Origin: Eretmocerus hayati
Lineage: Eukaryota; Arthropoda; Insecta; Hymenoptera; Aphelinidae
Length of the DNA: 64,000 nt
Direction of reading: 5' to 3'
NCBI GenBank assembly: GCA_029851415.1
Contig: CM056741.1
Coordinates: forward strand, 66,330,282-66,394,281
Shown: in pieces, positions 35,633 through 45,299 of the stretch
Position numbering within the stretch: the stretch's first letter is position 1
Layout: the number at the start of each line of letters is the position of its first letter
Made by a program: the position numbers and the translations under genes
Notes under the pieces: generated by a model
What the model was told of the DNA's origin: nothing
What the model saw: only the letters and a program-made list of their open reading frames with translations
Databases searched by the model: none

Positions 35633-36813
35633 GTGGAGATAATCGTGAGCTAATTTGGAATGAACCTTAGGAATTTCATAAAGATCGGACAAAGGGGATA
35701 GGAGTGGTTGTATGGTAAGCAAAAGACAACGAACACACTAATACACATACGGACATATGCACATGGCAGTTTAAAATAATTTGTAGCAGATGTTGAATGA
35801 ATTTGGGGTAATCTATGGGGATACAAATCGATGGATCTCGTCGAGCAGAGTAAGATGAAATGGCTCTCATTTGCCGGGAAGAGGTATGGAACGATGAAAA
35901 TTGAAGAAAACGAAAAAATTTTTAGCGAAAAACCCCGCACCATTACAAGAGAAAGCAAACTCTTTGAGTAAGCAAAAAGTCGCAACTTATATTGTTTTAG
36001 GAACAGAACGACGATGGCGTTTACGCCCTTCTGAAGATTACGAGGTTCGTAAACACTTTTCTTAGAACGGGTTTCATGGGTTAGAATCCCCCTCAGAGGG
36101 CTTAAAAAGCAAAAGGGCGGGAAAAGAGCGTAACCACTATTACACATTTTTACACGCAGCCCCTCAATTGCAAATCGTGTGAAAATTTACACAAATCAAG
36201 TTTTTCACCCAAACTGATGGCATGTACACACCATCAGCCCCTACCAAGGACTCAACATTTCAGAGCCGCTACGGAGAGTAGCAAATTTTCTCTCAGGACT
36301 AGCACGTTTTGCCTTGTCCCGTGAGAACTATGACACATTCCGGCATATTCGCGAAGGCTAGCACGTTTGGCGTGAAATATCAAATTCAAAAATTCACACA
36401 AGTACTATAGCACGCTGAAAAGTGCTAGTTTTCGTCCCAACATTGGAATATGGACTTCGTTAACTTTCTGAATGAAGGGTAGCATATCTCAAATTTTACG
36501 CAAAAAGAGTCACACATTTCAGAATTTGTGATAAAGATGTATACTTTTCGAGTTAAAAAAACACAAATTATGAGAATCACTAATATAGTTGCCAGTATAC
36601 ATAATATATACAAATAATGAAAAGTTTGCCGCAAAAATGATAAAATAAAATGAAATGGTATAATTATGAAATGATAGTTGATAAAATAAAGATTTAAGAT
36701 TCTGATTGATGTCTCTGATGTTTGAAACAGGCACGAAACTCAAAATCCCTCGAACTAACTAATAACCCGTTGATTTTAGAACTTACTTCCGGCCCTAAAA
36801 ATCACTTTTATAT
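35633..36813. other. No recognised gene
   Basis: The longest frame (minus strand, 36147-35650, 165 codons) has a hydrophobic, low-information translation and no family resemblance, so I do not call it a gene. AT-rich DNA follows. Confidence 0.3.
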
Positions 36814-37194
36814 GGTCAAGACATCTAATAGTAGTGTCAAAACAATGAAAAATGGCGAAGTTAGACAGTCGAAATTATTTCGATTTTTGTTTCTTTTTCT
36901 CAAAGATGAATGGTTATTGAGGCCAATTTTTGTGTCAACATGATCCATGTTAAGTCCAAGCATTCTTCTTGTTTTTTTTCAGATTTTTCCAATGCTTCAA
37001 CCAAGCGTCAAGGGGTCAAATATGAGTAATTGAAATAATTAAAAGCCCGGCCAAAATTTGTCCGTCAGCATCTCGCGTCTCGGGTTAGTCGGGTTGCCTA
37101 TGGGCAGGGGGTGAAAGGCGATGGGTGGCCGTATGGGTCATGGTTGGGTCATGGGTGGGTGAGTGGTCAGGTGGGTTGGTTGGTGGATGGATGA

Positions 37195-37690
37195 AGTGGA
37201 AATCACTGAAGTTCAAGTGATACGTTTCACTGAATTTCAGTGGAAATTTCACTAGAAATTCAGTGGAAATCTTACTAAAAATCCAGTGAAAATTTCATTA
37301 CATAATCAGTGAAAATTTTACTAAAAAATCAGTCAAAATTTAACAAAAATCAGTGAAAATTTCACTAAAATTTCGGAAAAATTTTCACTAAAAAATCAGT
37401 GAAAATTTCACCTAAATTTCAGTGAGAATTCCACTTAAAAACAGTGAAAATTTCACTAATGAATAAGTAAAATTTTCACTAAAAATCAGTGAAAATTTCA
37501 CTTAAGAATCAGTGGAAATTTCACTACAATTTTACTAAAATTTCTGTGGAAATCACTAAAATTTCTGTGAAAATCACCACATTTTCAGAGAAATTTCCAC
37601 TGGAATTGCAGTGAAAATCACTAGAGTTTCAGTGAAACTTCCATTGGAATTTCAGTGAAAATCGCTAAAGTTTTAGTGAAAACCGCTCAA
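37195..37690. repeat. Dense array of AGTGAAAATTTCACT palindromic words
   Basis: About two dozen copies of (C)AGTGAAATTTCACT-like words, each nearly self-complementary, are spaced ~20-25 bp apart with variants. It is a simple, non-coding array. Confidence 0.85.
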
Positions 37691-38164
37691 GTTTCCACTG
37701 TCTACGAGATTCGAATAGTTGTCTATTTCAGTATAATTGCATCATTGGATGTAAATAACTGTTTCGAAATTAGTGTATTGACTGAGTCAAACGAGATGGG
37801 CATAATAATGGTATACATGTTATTCATTGCTGAAGAGAGGAATAACCTTCGTGATTAGTTTTTTATCTAGGTATAAATCATAGGTGGGATAGGAATCATA
37901 AGGCAAATAATCGTAGATTTCGCAATATCCTCCCAACAAATTAAATTAATTAAGCGTCTGTCCAATTTTATCCGTCCGGATGCCTCGTATCGTGGTGACG
38001 TCGTTGGTGCTGTTGGTGGGTTACTGGGTCGGGTGGGTCGGTGGGGTCCGGTGGGTCGGCGGGTCGGTGTTGGTGATGCTGGTGATGGCTTTTGACTTAT
38101 CCGTATGGATTGGGCAGTTGATTTGATGGTCCGATCAGTTGCTCTAAGATCCAATCCGTCAAAA
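37691..38164. other. No recognised gene; G/T-rich patch
   Basis: At 38000-38080 a GGTGGGTCGGTGGG-type patch recalls the G-rich end of the inverted repeat at 37100-37168. Otherwise unassigned. Confidence 0.35.
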
Positions 38165-38770
38165 CTTTCCTTTTGGATTGATGGGCTGTGGCTTGGGGCG
38201 AGGCTGGGCTAAGACTGGAGCTGGGTCTTGCGCTAAGGCTGGGGCTGGGGCCGGGCCGAAGCTGAGGATGGACTGAGGCTGAGGTTGTGACTGGGACTGA
38301 GGCTGGATCTGTGGCTGGAACTGGGGCTGGGGCTGTGGCTGGAACTGGGGCTGGGGCTGAGGCCGAGGCTAAGGCTAGGGCTGAGGCCGAAACTAAGGCT
38401 TAAACTGGAGCTGGGACCAATGTTGGGGCTGAGGCTAAGCTGGAGCGTGGCCAAGGCTGAGGTTGGAGCTAATGCTGAGGCTGAGTTTGGAGGCTGTGGC
38501 TGTGACTGGGGACGAGATTGGGCTGGGGCTGCGGTTAAGGCTGGGGCAGTGGCTAAGCCTGAGACTGACGCTGGGGCCGAGGCTGGAGCTAAGACTGGGC
38601 TGAGGCTGGAGCTCGGTCTTGGGCTAAGGTTGGTGCTGAGGCTGAGACTGGGGCTGTGGCTAAGGCTGAGGCTAGGGCTGGGACTGGGGCTAGGGCCGTG
38701 GATGGGGCATGGCTGACGCAGGGGCTGGGATTGGGTCTGTCGCCGTCGCTGGGACTGGCTAACTGGGCGA
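38165..38770 (+). repeat. GGCTGGGGCTGA-type hexameric array
   Basis: Imperfect repeats of GGCTGG/GGCTGA cover the region. They keep frames open on both strands (Ala/Gly/Leu-rich or Ser/Pro/Leu-rich), which is not evidence of a protein. The strand is strongly G-rich with multiple GG runs. Confidence 0.9.
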
Positions 38771-39983
38771 AATTTCCAGATACTTACTGGAGATTTAGGA
38801 ACCTCACTATGCGCAACATTACACTAACTCAATAATTCTCAATCACAGTTACTAGGTTCCATCAAGGAAATTATTCTTTCCGAATCCTGTATTATGAAAT
38901 CTCAACGTTACCTTGTTGAACTACAGAAGCATTTCAGGGGCCCATACCATATAAAAGACACTTCCAAGCCGGACGAGCGTTAGCGAGGTAGGCAATAACG
39001 CTAGTGACTTATTGAATGTGTACTAGAATTTGACATTTTTACAATAAAAGTATAATGCAGTAAAATGAAAGTACAATAAAATACAATAATGAAATACAAT
39101 AAAAGTAAAATGCAGTCTTTGTTTTAAAGCAAAATGTTAGTATTTGTAACGATGGATTGGCTCTAATGCTATCTATGACTCGGCTCAATATTGGAGGGAG
39201 TTTAGACTAACAACGTTTCAGACATCTAAATATGTCCTTCGTCAGGTTCAAACATTTTTTGTATATAAATATAGGATTTGCTGTGAAATAGTGGCTTATT
39301 GACTGGGACTCATCATTGCTGATTAGTTCGGCTTCTTGTGGTCTCCTCGATGGTAGTACTCCTCGTTGATCCCAAATCTCACTGGAAAGATTCCAAAGTA
39401 AGTCTGGTTCAAGTAGGGCCAAGGATACACTTCTTCGCAACGAACTATAAGCACTGATCACAATACTAAAAATCTTTTCAGTATATTTAGCACTGCACTA
39501 AATTTTCACGATTTGTGTACGAGGTGGAAGATTCATGAGTTTTCTTATACACGGAGATGAAAGATTCGACAGATGACGGGTGATTCTTTCAAAAGTTCTA
39601 GGTATTAGACTAGTCTCACATCAGTTTCTTAAAACTATTTCCCACGGGGTGTAGTTGATTTCTGACGCATTCGAGACCACTTCCATTCCCGATATTTGGA
39701 GATTTTTAATAATTAATGCAAAATTACTCAATTTCTAAATGAAGTGAAATTGAGAGATTCAGTTTGTGTTTAGTAAAGAATTACCAGAAAAGTTACGGTT
39801 GGGGGGAGGGGGGTGGAAAATGTGCCGGGGCGGGGCACCCCTAGTTTCTCAGTGAAGAACTAAAATAAAATATAGTACCGTCCTCCGCCGCATACGTCGA
39901 GAGATGTCCCACGACCGTATCGCATCTAGCGGATCATGTCTCAAGGCTCGTATACCCCTATCAGCTGTTAATGCATAAATATA
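38771..39983. other. No recognised gene
   Basis: AATACAATAAAAGTA-type A-rich repeats lie near 39050-39115. A G-run patch lies at 39798-39835. Nothing else could be supported. Confidence 0.3.
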
Positions 39984-40194
39984 CACTGTAAGAAATCCGT
40001 GGCGAAAACTTCAACCAATTAGTTGAAGTTCTCCCCTCAAACAGTGGTTGACGCCGAAAATCAACCAATTGGTTGATTTTCGGCGTCAACCACTGGTTAA
40101 TCACCAAATTGCACCACTGGTTGATTACGACGCCACATGACTAAACATGCGTATCGGAAAATAGATGAATAGAGGGCCCCAGGGAACATTATTT

Positions 40195-40350
40195 GATTTA
40201 AAAAGGTATACTATATCAATGGCTTCTACAAAGAGTAACACTTCTTCTCAAGATTGGCAAAGGGTAGTACATTTTTCTCCTCATCGACCCGGAGTAACAC
40301 TTTCTTATCATTATCAACGAAAAATTTATGATCGACGAAGAGTAACACTT
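40195..40350 (+). repeat. Cluster of AGAGTAACACTT words
   Basis: GAGTAACACTT occurs three to four times. CGACGAAGAGTAACACTT (about 40333) is close to the unit of the foldback at 57415-58500, suggesting a related repeat. Confidence 0.5.
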
Positions 40351-40756
40351 ATTTATCAAGATTCAGAATTCTCAGTAATACGGGATCTTCAAACGCTCAT
40401 AGGAGACCCCACATATCTTGGATCTGGCAGGACTCTGTATGCCGGAGTTTTTGGGAGCATTGACCACGAAAATCCAGTCAAATTTGAAAATTCAGAAGGG
40501 CGGATTTTGAAACGCCTATGAAAAACTCAAAATTTCTCGGATCTGGCTAAAACTGTGTATACGAAAGTTTTTAGGGACACTAACCACGAAAATCCTTGCG
40601 ATGCTCTTGAAGTAGGTCGTAATCCAAACTGCTGACTGCAAGTACACTTGCTGTCACCCATGGGATACTTGTTGAATATAGATAGAGAAATTCATGGGAT
40701 CACATTGCAACGATAATCAAGACTGCCGCTTGAGCTGCTCTTGGAAATAGTCGAAA

Positions 40757-42145
40757 ATAGGTGTTCATTCGACAGTTTTCACTCTCCTACCCTTGATCAC
40801 TCGATGGGAACGCATTTTATCCAAAAATGTGTAGAGTATTTTTTTGTAGACCTTTAAACGATGAACAAGAAGAGTCTTTACACATTTTCTGATATGAGGC
40901 CTCCTGTTCCCGCAATAAACGTATCTTCGTCCAAATTCCATATTTTTCACGGTTTCTACCCCCATTTCCACCCAAAAAAAATTCATTGTTTCGGAAAATG
41001 AGAGCAGCAACTTATTGTAGGTCTTCAAGAGATGAAAAAAGAAGATCCCTGACATATTTCCTCGTGTAAGATCTCCTGTTTCCATAATTGGAGTATTTTT
41101 GTCCAAGAAACATAATTTTGTCTTCATTACTGTCGGTTCCAGTTGTAATCAGGAAATATACGAGTCTTGGACGAAAATACCTTCATCACGGAAACAGAAG
41201 GCCTTACACGGGACAATTGAGTCCTCTTTCATTCGTTCTTTGAAGATCTACGAAATGTTGCTTCACACATTTTTCGATAAAAATGTTTTTGAGTTATGGG
41301 GCTGAAACCGTGATAAATATGAAACTTGGATGAAGGTATGTTCGTTGCGGGAATAGGGTGCCATGTATGAGAAAATGTGTACGGACTCTTCTCCCCACTG
41401 AACACCGTTCGTTCCCGAAACGTGCCACGAAAGGTTCCCTCGGGAACTAATGCAACCTTCGCCGGGCGTTCCTACGACTCACCAGCAACGTTGCGGGTAG
41501 GTAGAAATGTCCGCGGAGGACTACGTATCTGGGGGGCTGTGTCATGGTTCCCGGAACCTTCCAGTAGTTCCGTCATGGTTTTGTAATGGTTGTTTGTTGC
41601 AACCTAGAACTTGGAAAGTTTTTTGTTAAATAAATAAAATAATTATCATTTTCCTTCTTTCCTCTGCAGGCTATTCAAAGACAGTCTCATTGTCTCATCC
41701 TCACGAAGTGACCGTATTTGTGATTCAGCCCAGCCGAAGAGATGGAACGAATAGCCTGCAAGGGAAAGAACAAAAAATAACAATTATTTCATTTATTTAA
41801 CAGAAAAATGTCCAAGTTCTAGGTTGCAACAAACAACCATTACAAAACCATGACGGAACCACTGGAAGGTTCCGGGAACCATGACACAGCCCCCCAGATA
41901 CGTAGTCCTCCGCGGACATTTCTACCTACCCACAACGTTGCTGGTGAGTCGTAGGAACGCCCGGCGAAGGTTGCATTAGTTCCCGGGGGAACCTTTCGTG
42001 GCACGTTTCGGGAACGAACGGTGTTCGGTGGGTTGTTCGCATCGTTCAAAGGTCTACAAAAAAAAATACTCTGCACATTTTTGATTAAAATGCGTTTCCA
42101 TCGAGTTATCAAGGGTAAAAGAGTGAAAATTGTCGGATAAACACC
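40757..42145. repeat. Palindrome nested in the CACTG element
   Basis: 40757-40960 recurs inverted in two blocks, 42034-42145 and about 41295-41392. The blocks share TTTTCACTCT(C/T)(T/C)TACCCTTGAT, GAACGCATTTTA-like and AGAAGAGTC-TACACATTTTCT words. The break between the two blocks is where the next foldback is inserted. Confidence 0.7.
41393..42032. mobile_element. Foldback element 1 (~640 bp), GTTCCCGAAACG family
   Basis: The arms, each ~290 bp, run from CCCACTGAACACCGTTCG inward to GCAGGCTATTC around a ~64-bp loop. They share CCTTCGCCGGGCGTTCCTAC, GGTTTTGTAATGGTTGTTTG and GTTAAATAAATAAA. They are almost identical. Non-coding. Confidence 0.85.
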
Positions 42146-42770
42146 TATTTTCGACTATTTCCGAAAGTAGCTCAAGTGGCAGTCTTATTTCTCATTGGAA
42201 TGTGATCCCATGAATTCCTCTAACCTATTTTACAAGAATCCCACTTGTGGTCAGCAGTCTGGAATACGAACTGCTTTAAGAGCCACTTGCAATCGATGGA
42301 TGTAGATTGGACTAAATAATTAGGCTCGTTGCCGTTTCAATGATGAATGAATGATAGAAAGAGAGGTAAAGAAACGTGAAATAGGAGTAAGTATTCAACC
42401 AACTCAACAATTTACGGCATCGTTCTACTTGCGCGTTGACAAGCCATTACTAATTTTTTCCTAAACTCACCACCAACGGAACAGATGATTCTATCTTATT
42501 TGTATTCTGATGCAATAATTCTAATTCAGTACTACACCAAGACTTTTTCATAAGATGTTGAAGGTATCTTCTAGAGGATTGACCTCGTGCGTTGATAGGC
42601 CGATCGAGAGTCGCGTTTCGTGGCGAATGAATCAACCAAATGGTTGAATTTAGCATCCAACCAGTGGTTGAATTTGACATCCAACCAGTGGTTGAATTTT
42701 CAACCAACTCGTTGAATCCTCAGCTATTGGTTGACCAATTTGGTTGGAAGTCAACCAACTTTTTACAGTG

Positions 42771-43351
42771 TAGAGTGTACCTATATTGAAGTTGATGCTT
42801 ATATGAGCAAATCCACGAAACGCGGTGATTTTGGAGAAAATCAATTTCGAAAATTTTTTCCATCGCACATTACTCGGGTTTCACATACTCTCAGTTATCG
42901 GTATCTATTAGAACTCAAATCCACTCGCGTGGCCGATTTTTACGGGACGGCGTGGGGCGGGGCAGAGAAACCCGGAAATGGCCATGAGAGCAATGCTATT
43001 GTCACATACGCGAATACACTCTATCATCACCCAATTGACCGCTGACGAGGATGGAAAGTATCGTGCCCATCACCAGGAAACTCGAGGAAATCATTGCAGT
43101 GATGATATCAACAATATTCAAGAGTTCGCCAACAGTGTAATTCCCAAAAATCCCTTAAAAACCGAAAAAAGTAGCTATCACGAGTAAACAACGAAATATT
43201 GGCTCACGCAATTACTTACTTGGTATCAAGTACAATCAAAGTGAGAGAAAGCAAAACTGGGTCGGTTTGCATCGTCCTGTTCGTGTGCGCCTCAAAAAAC
43301 ATGATTTCGTGAAGCGATCACGTTTTTTTATACGTCCATACGTAGAAACCC
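42771..43351. other. No gene; contains one half of a 26-bp inverted pair
   Basis: TGAGCAAATCCACGAAACGC (with a few more bases) at about 42809 is inverted at about 44670-44697. The rest is unassigned. Confidence 0.4.
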
Positions 43352-43946
43352 ACCAAACAGTGAATGTTACCTCAACGTTTCTGGAACGTTACAATTGTAA
43401 CCTTGGAACGTTCCTTAAATAGTCGGAAACCCCGTTGGCGGAACGTTTAAGCAACTTAAAATGTTTACGAGATGTCTGTTGTCTCAACGTTTCCAGCACG
43501 TTTCTGGGACGTTTAAACGGTTTTTCAAACGTTGCACAAACGTTTCCGAAATGATTCTTGTGCAACCAAGACTTAGAAATTTTTTTGTTAAATAAATAAA
43601 TAAATTGTTTCTAAAATTCTGTGTCTCGCAAGCTATCAGCTCCATCCCCGTTCAATCCCATCGATTGCGCTCAATTAGAAACATACCCACTTAGTACAAG
43701 AAAGACGGTGGGACTGTGCTTGAATGCACCAAGCACCAATTAACAACAATTTATAAAAAACAATTCACTCATTTATTTATATTCGCAACGTCCAGGAACG
43801 CGCTGGGAACGTTGAGACAAGAGACATCTCGTAGACATTTTACGTTGCTCAAACGTTCCACCAACGGGGTTTCCGACTATTTACGGAACGTTCCAAGGTT
43901 GCAATCGCAACGTTCCAGAAACGTTGAGGTAACATTCACTGTTTGG
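43352..43946. mobile_element. Foldback element 2 (~595 bp), same family
   Basis: The ends CCAAACAGTGAATGTTACCTC and the complement frame arms rich in GGAACGTT words (CTCAACGTTTC, GTTTCCGACTATTTA, ACGAGATGTCT). Near the centre it carries GCAACCAAGACTTAGAAA followed by GTTAAATAAATAAA. Foldback 1 has the matching GCAACCTAGAACTTGGAAAG and GTTAAATAAATAAA, which ties the two into one family. Confidence 0.8.
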
Positions 43947-44045
43947 TACGAACAGCGTGTTTCTAGGCGTCCTTGCTACGCGAGGAGACCTGGAAACGAG
44001 CTGTTTCTGCGTACAGACGTATAAAACTGCATACGCGTCTCGTGT

Positions 44046-44130
44046 GGAAACATTTTTCCTTCGGAAAAACCAAGCTGGACGGTACCATCGCCCATGTCCA
44101 GCTCGGTTTCCCGAAGGAGAAAATGTTTCC
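44046..44130. repeat. 85-bp hairpin with ~35-bp stem
   Basis: GGAAACATTTTTCCTTCGG pairs with the 3' half CCGAAGGAGAAAATGTTTCC, continuing through AGCTGGAC/GTCCAGCT around a ~14-base loop. The size resembles a small MITE or a precursor hairpin. Confidence 0.75.
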
Positions 44131-44719
44131 AGCACTCGGCGCGTAATGTACTATTCAACTATTCTGAGAGCGTGATTTAGCTTGCCAATCCGACATAATT
44201 CGACGCACATAGACCGGACTCATCTAGATTTTTTTGTTTTTTGATGAAGAATCAAATGTCATTCACAGAAATAAGATTGAGCAGACTGCGTCGTCGTAGA
44301 GTGAGGAATATCGTCGATTTTTTTTTTCTTTTCAAAAAGTAGTCACGCTTTATCAACGCTAGATAGTTTCACACCTGTTGGAAGCACACTCTTGAGCTTC
44401 AAGGTAGTTGTAGCCTCAAGTTAGAGGGTCATTTTCCCGCAAGAATCATACCGATATCCCAGACAGCATCCAAATGCCGACCTTTTAACACTGAGGGAAA
44501 AAAGCCATGTCACGCGTGAAATTTCGTGATTTTCCCAATTTGATGGTTCGCCATTCCGGTCCATTTCAGTTTTGAGTCTCGAGCTCGTTACAACTTGGTG
44601 TCTGCTTTTTCGCGGAGTTGATATATAGCCATCGGTGCGAAAAATCGGTGCACAAAGAGCATAACGCACGAATCACCGCGTTTCGTGGATTTGCTCAGGG
44701 GTATAAGAGCTTCGCGCAT
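44131..44719. other. No recognised gene
   Basis: Short frames only. The stretch holds the right half of the 26-bp inverted pair near 44670-44697. Confidence 0.3.
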
Positions 44720-44970
44720 CCCGCGTAAAAATCTAGAAAATTGGCAATATATCAGCAATATATCGCAAACTTCGATTGGCGATATATTGCAATGGTATTG
44801 CAAATTGCAATTAGCAATATTTCCGCAATATATGTCCAAACATCACTATCCAATATATTGCCGATATATTGCTAATATTCCGTCAAAAAATTTTTTTCTC
44901 GCTCTTAGCAATATATTGGCAATATATTGCTAAGATTTGATTTTTTTTTGTAAAGATTCAATGAATATTG
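44720..44970 (+). repeat. Left terminal inverted repeat with GCAATATATTGC-type motifs
   Basis: It contains about ten copies or half-copies of GCAATATAT(T/C)GC in both orientations. It is the inverted counterpart of 52244-52494 with very few differences. Repeated palindromes near the ends fit transposase or accessory-protein binding sites; that role is inferred. Confidence 0.85.
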
Positions 44971-45299
44971 TTGGTAATCTGATCCTGCCCTGAATGAAAT
45001 CACAGCTGCAATACTGCGAATGTGTTGAGTGAACATTCCATCTCTTATCCTCTAGACACGTGGTGATAAAGGAGATTTACTTGAAGTTAACCGTCTTTAT
45101 TACGTGGAACTATAAACATACTCACAAGTCTTACTCTTTTAATTCTCAATCGACTCCTCACACTAACATTTCTGCGCACCTACCTCTTGCGAATAACTAA
45201 CAATCATAAATAGATGAATTGTATATCATGTAGAAACGATAGAAACAATACGAGTTCAGAACTGCCATTGTAATATGCAAATTGACCGATGGAGAGAGT

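Larger units (their letters stand above)
32760..37168. repeat. Long inverted repeats (~350 bp) bounding 4.4 kb
   Basis: 32760-33105 recurs inverted at 36814-37168 with very few differences. Shared words include CGAGACGCGAGATGCTGACG, ATTTTGGCCGGGCTTTTAAT and GACCCCTTGACGCTTGGTTG. The right arm has a small insertion (ACTAACCCG). The interior holds other repeats but no transposase. It could be one large non-autonomous element or two opposed insertions of the same repeat. No target duplication was identified. Confidence 0.7.
39984..42770. mobile_element. CACTG-ended element with subterminal CAACCANTGGTTG arrays
   Basis: The left end CACTGTAAGAAATC and the inverted right end TTTTTACAGTG are flanked by TA on both sides (39982-39983, 42771-42772). 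Within ~150 bp of each end are several copies of the palindromic word CAACCA-TGGTTG. CACT-type ends plus dense subterminal repeats suggest a non-autonomous EnSpm/CACTA-like element, although 2-bp duplications are shorter than the usual three. The interior is occupied by nested palindromes and no transposase. Confidence 0.65.

Noticed and set aside
35650..36147. 165-codon minus-strand frame
   Set aside because: Translation shows no domain, no supporting splice or regulatory context, and no resemblance to a family I know.
38233..38716. Ala/Gly-rich or Ser/Pro-rich frames
   Set aside because: Low-complexity hexamer array; open on both strands.
40165..40521. 118-codon frame as the gene of the CACTG element
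   Set aside because: It overlaps a short-repeat cluster and has no transposase resemblance.
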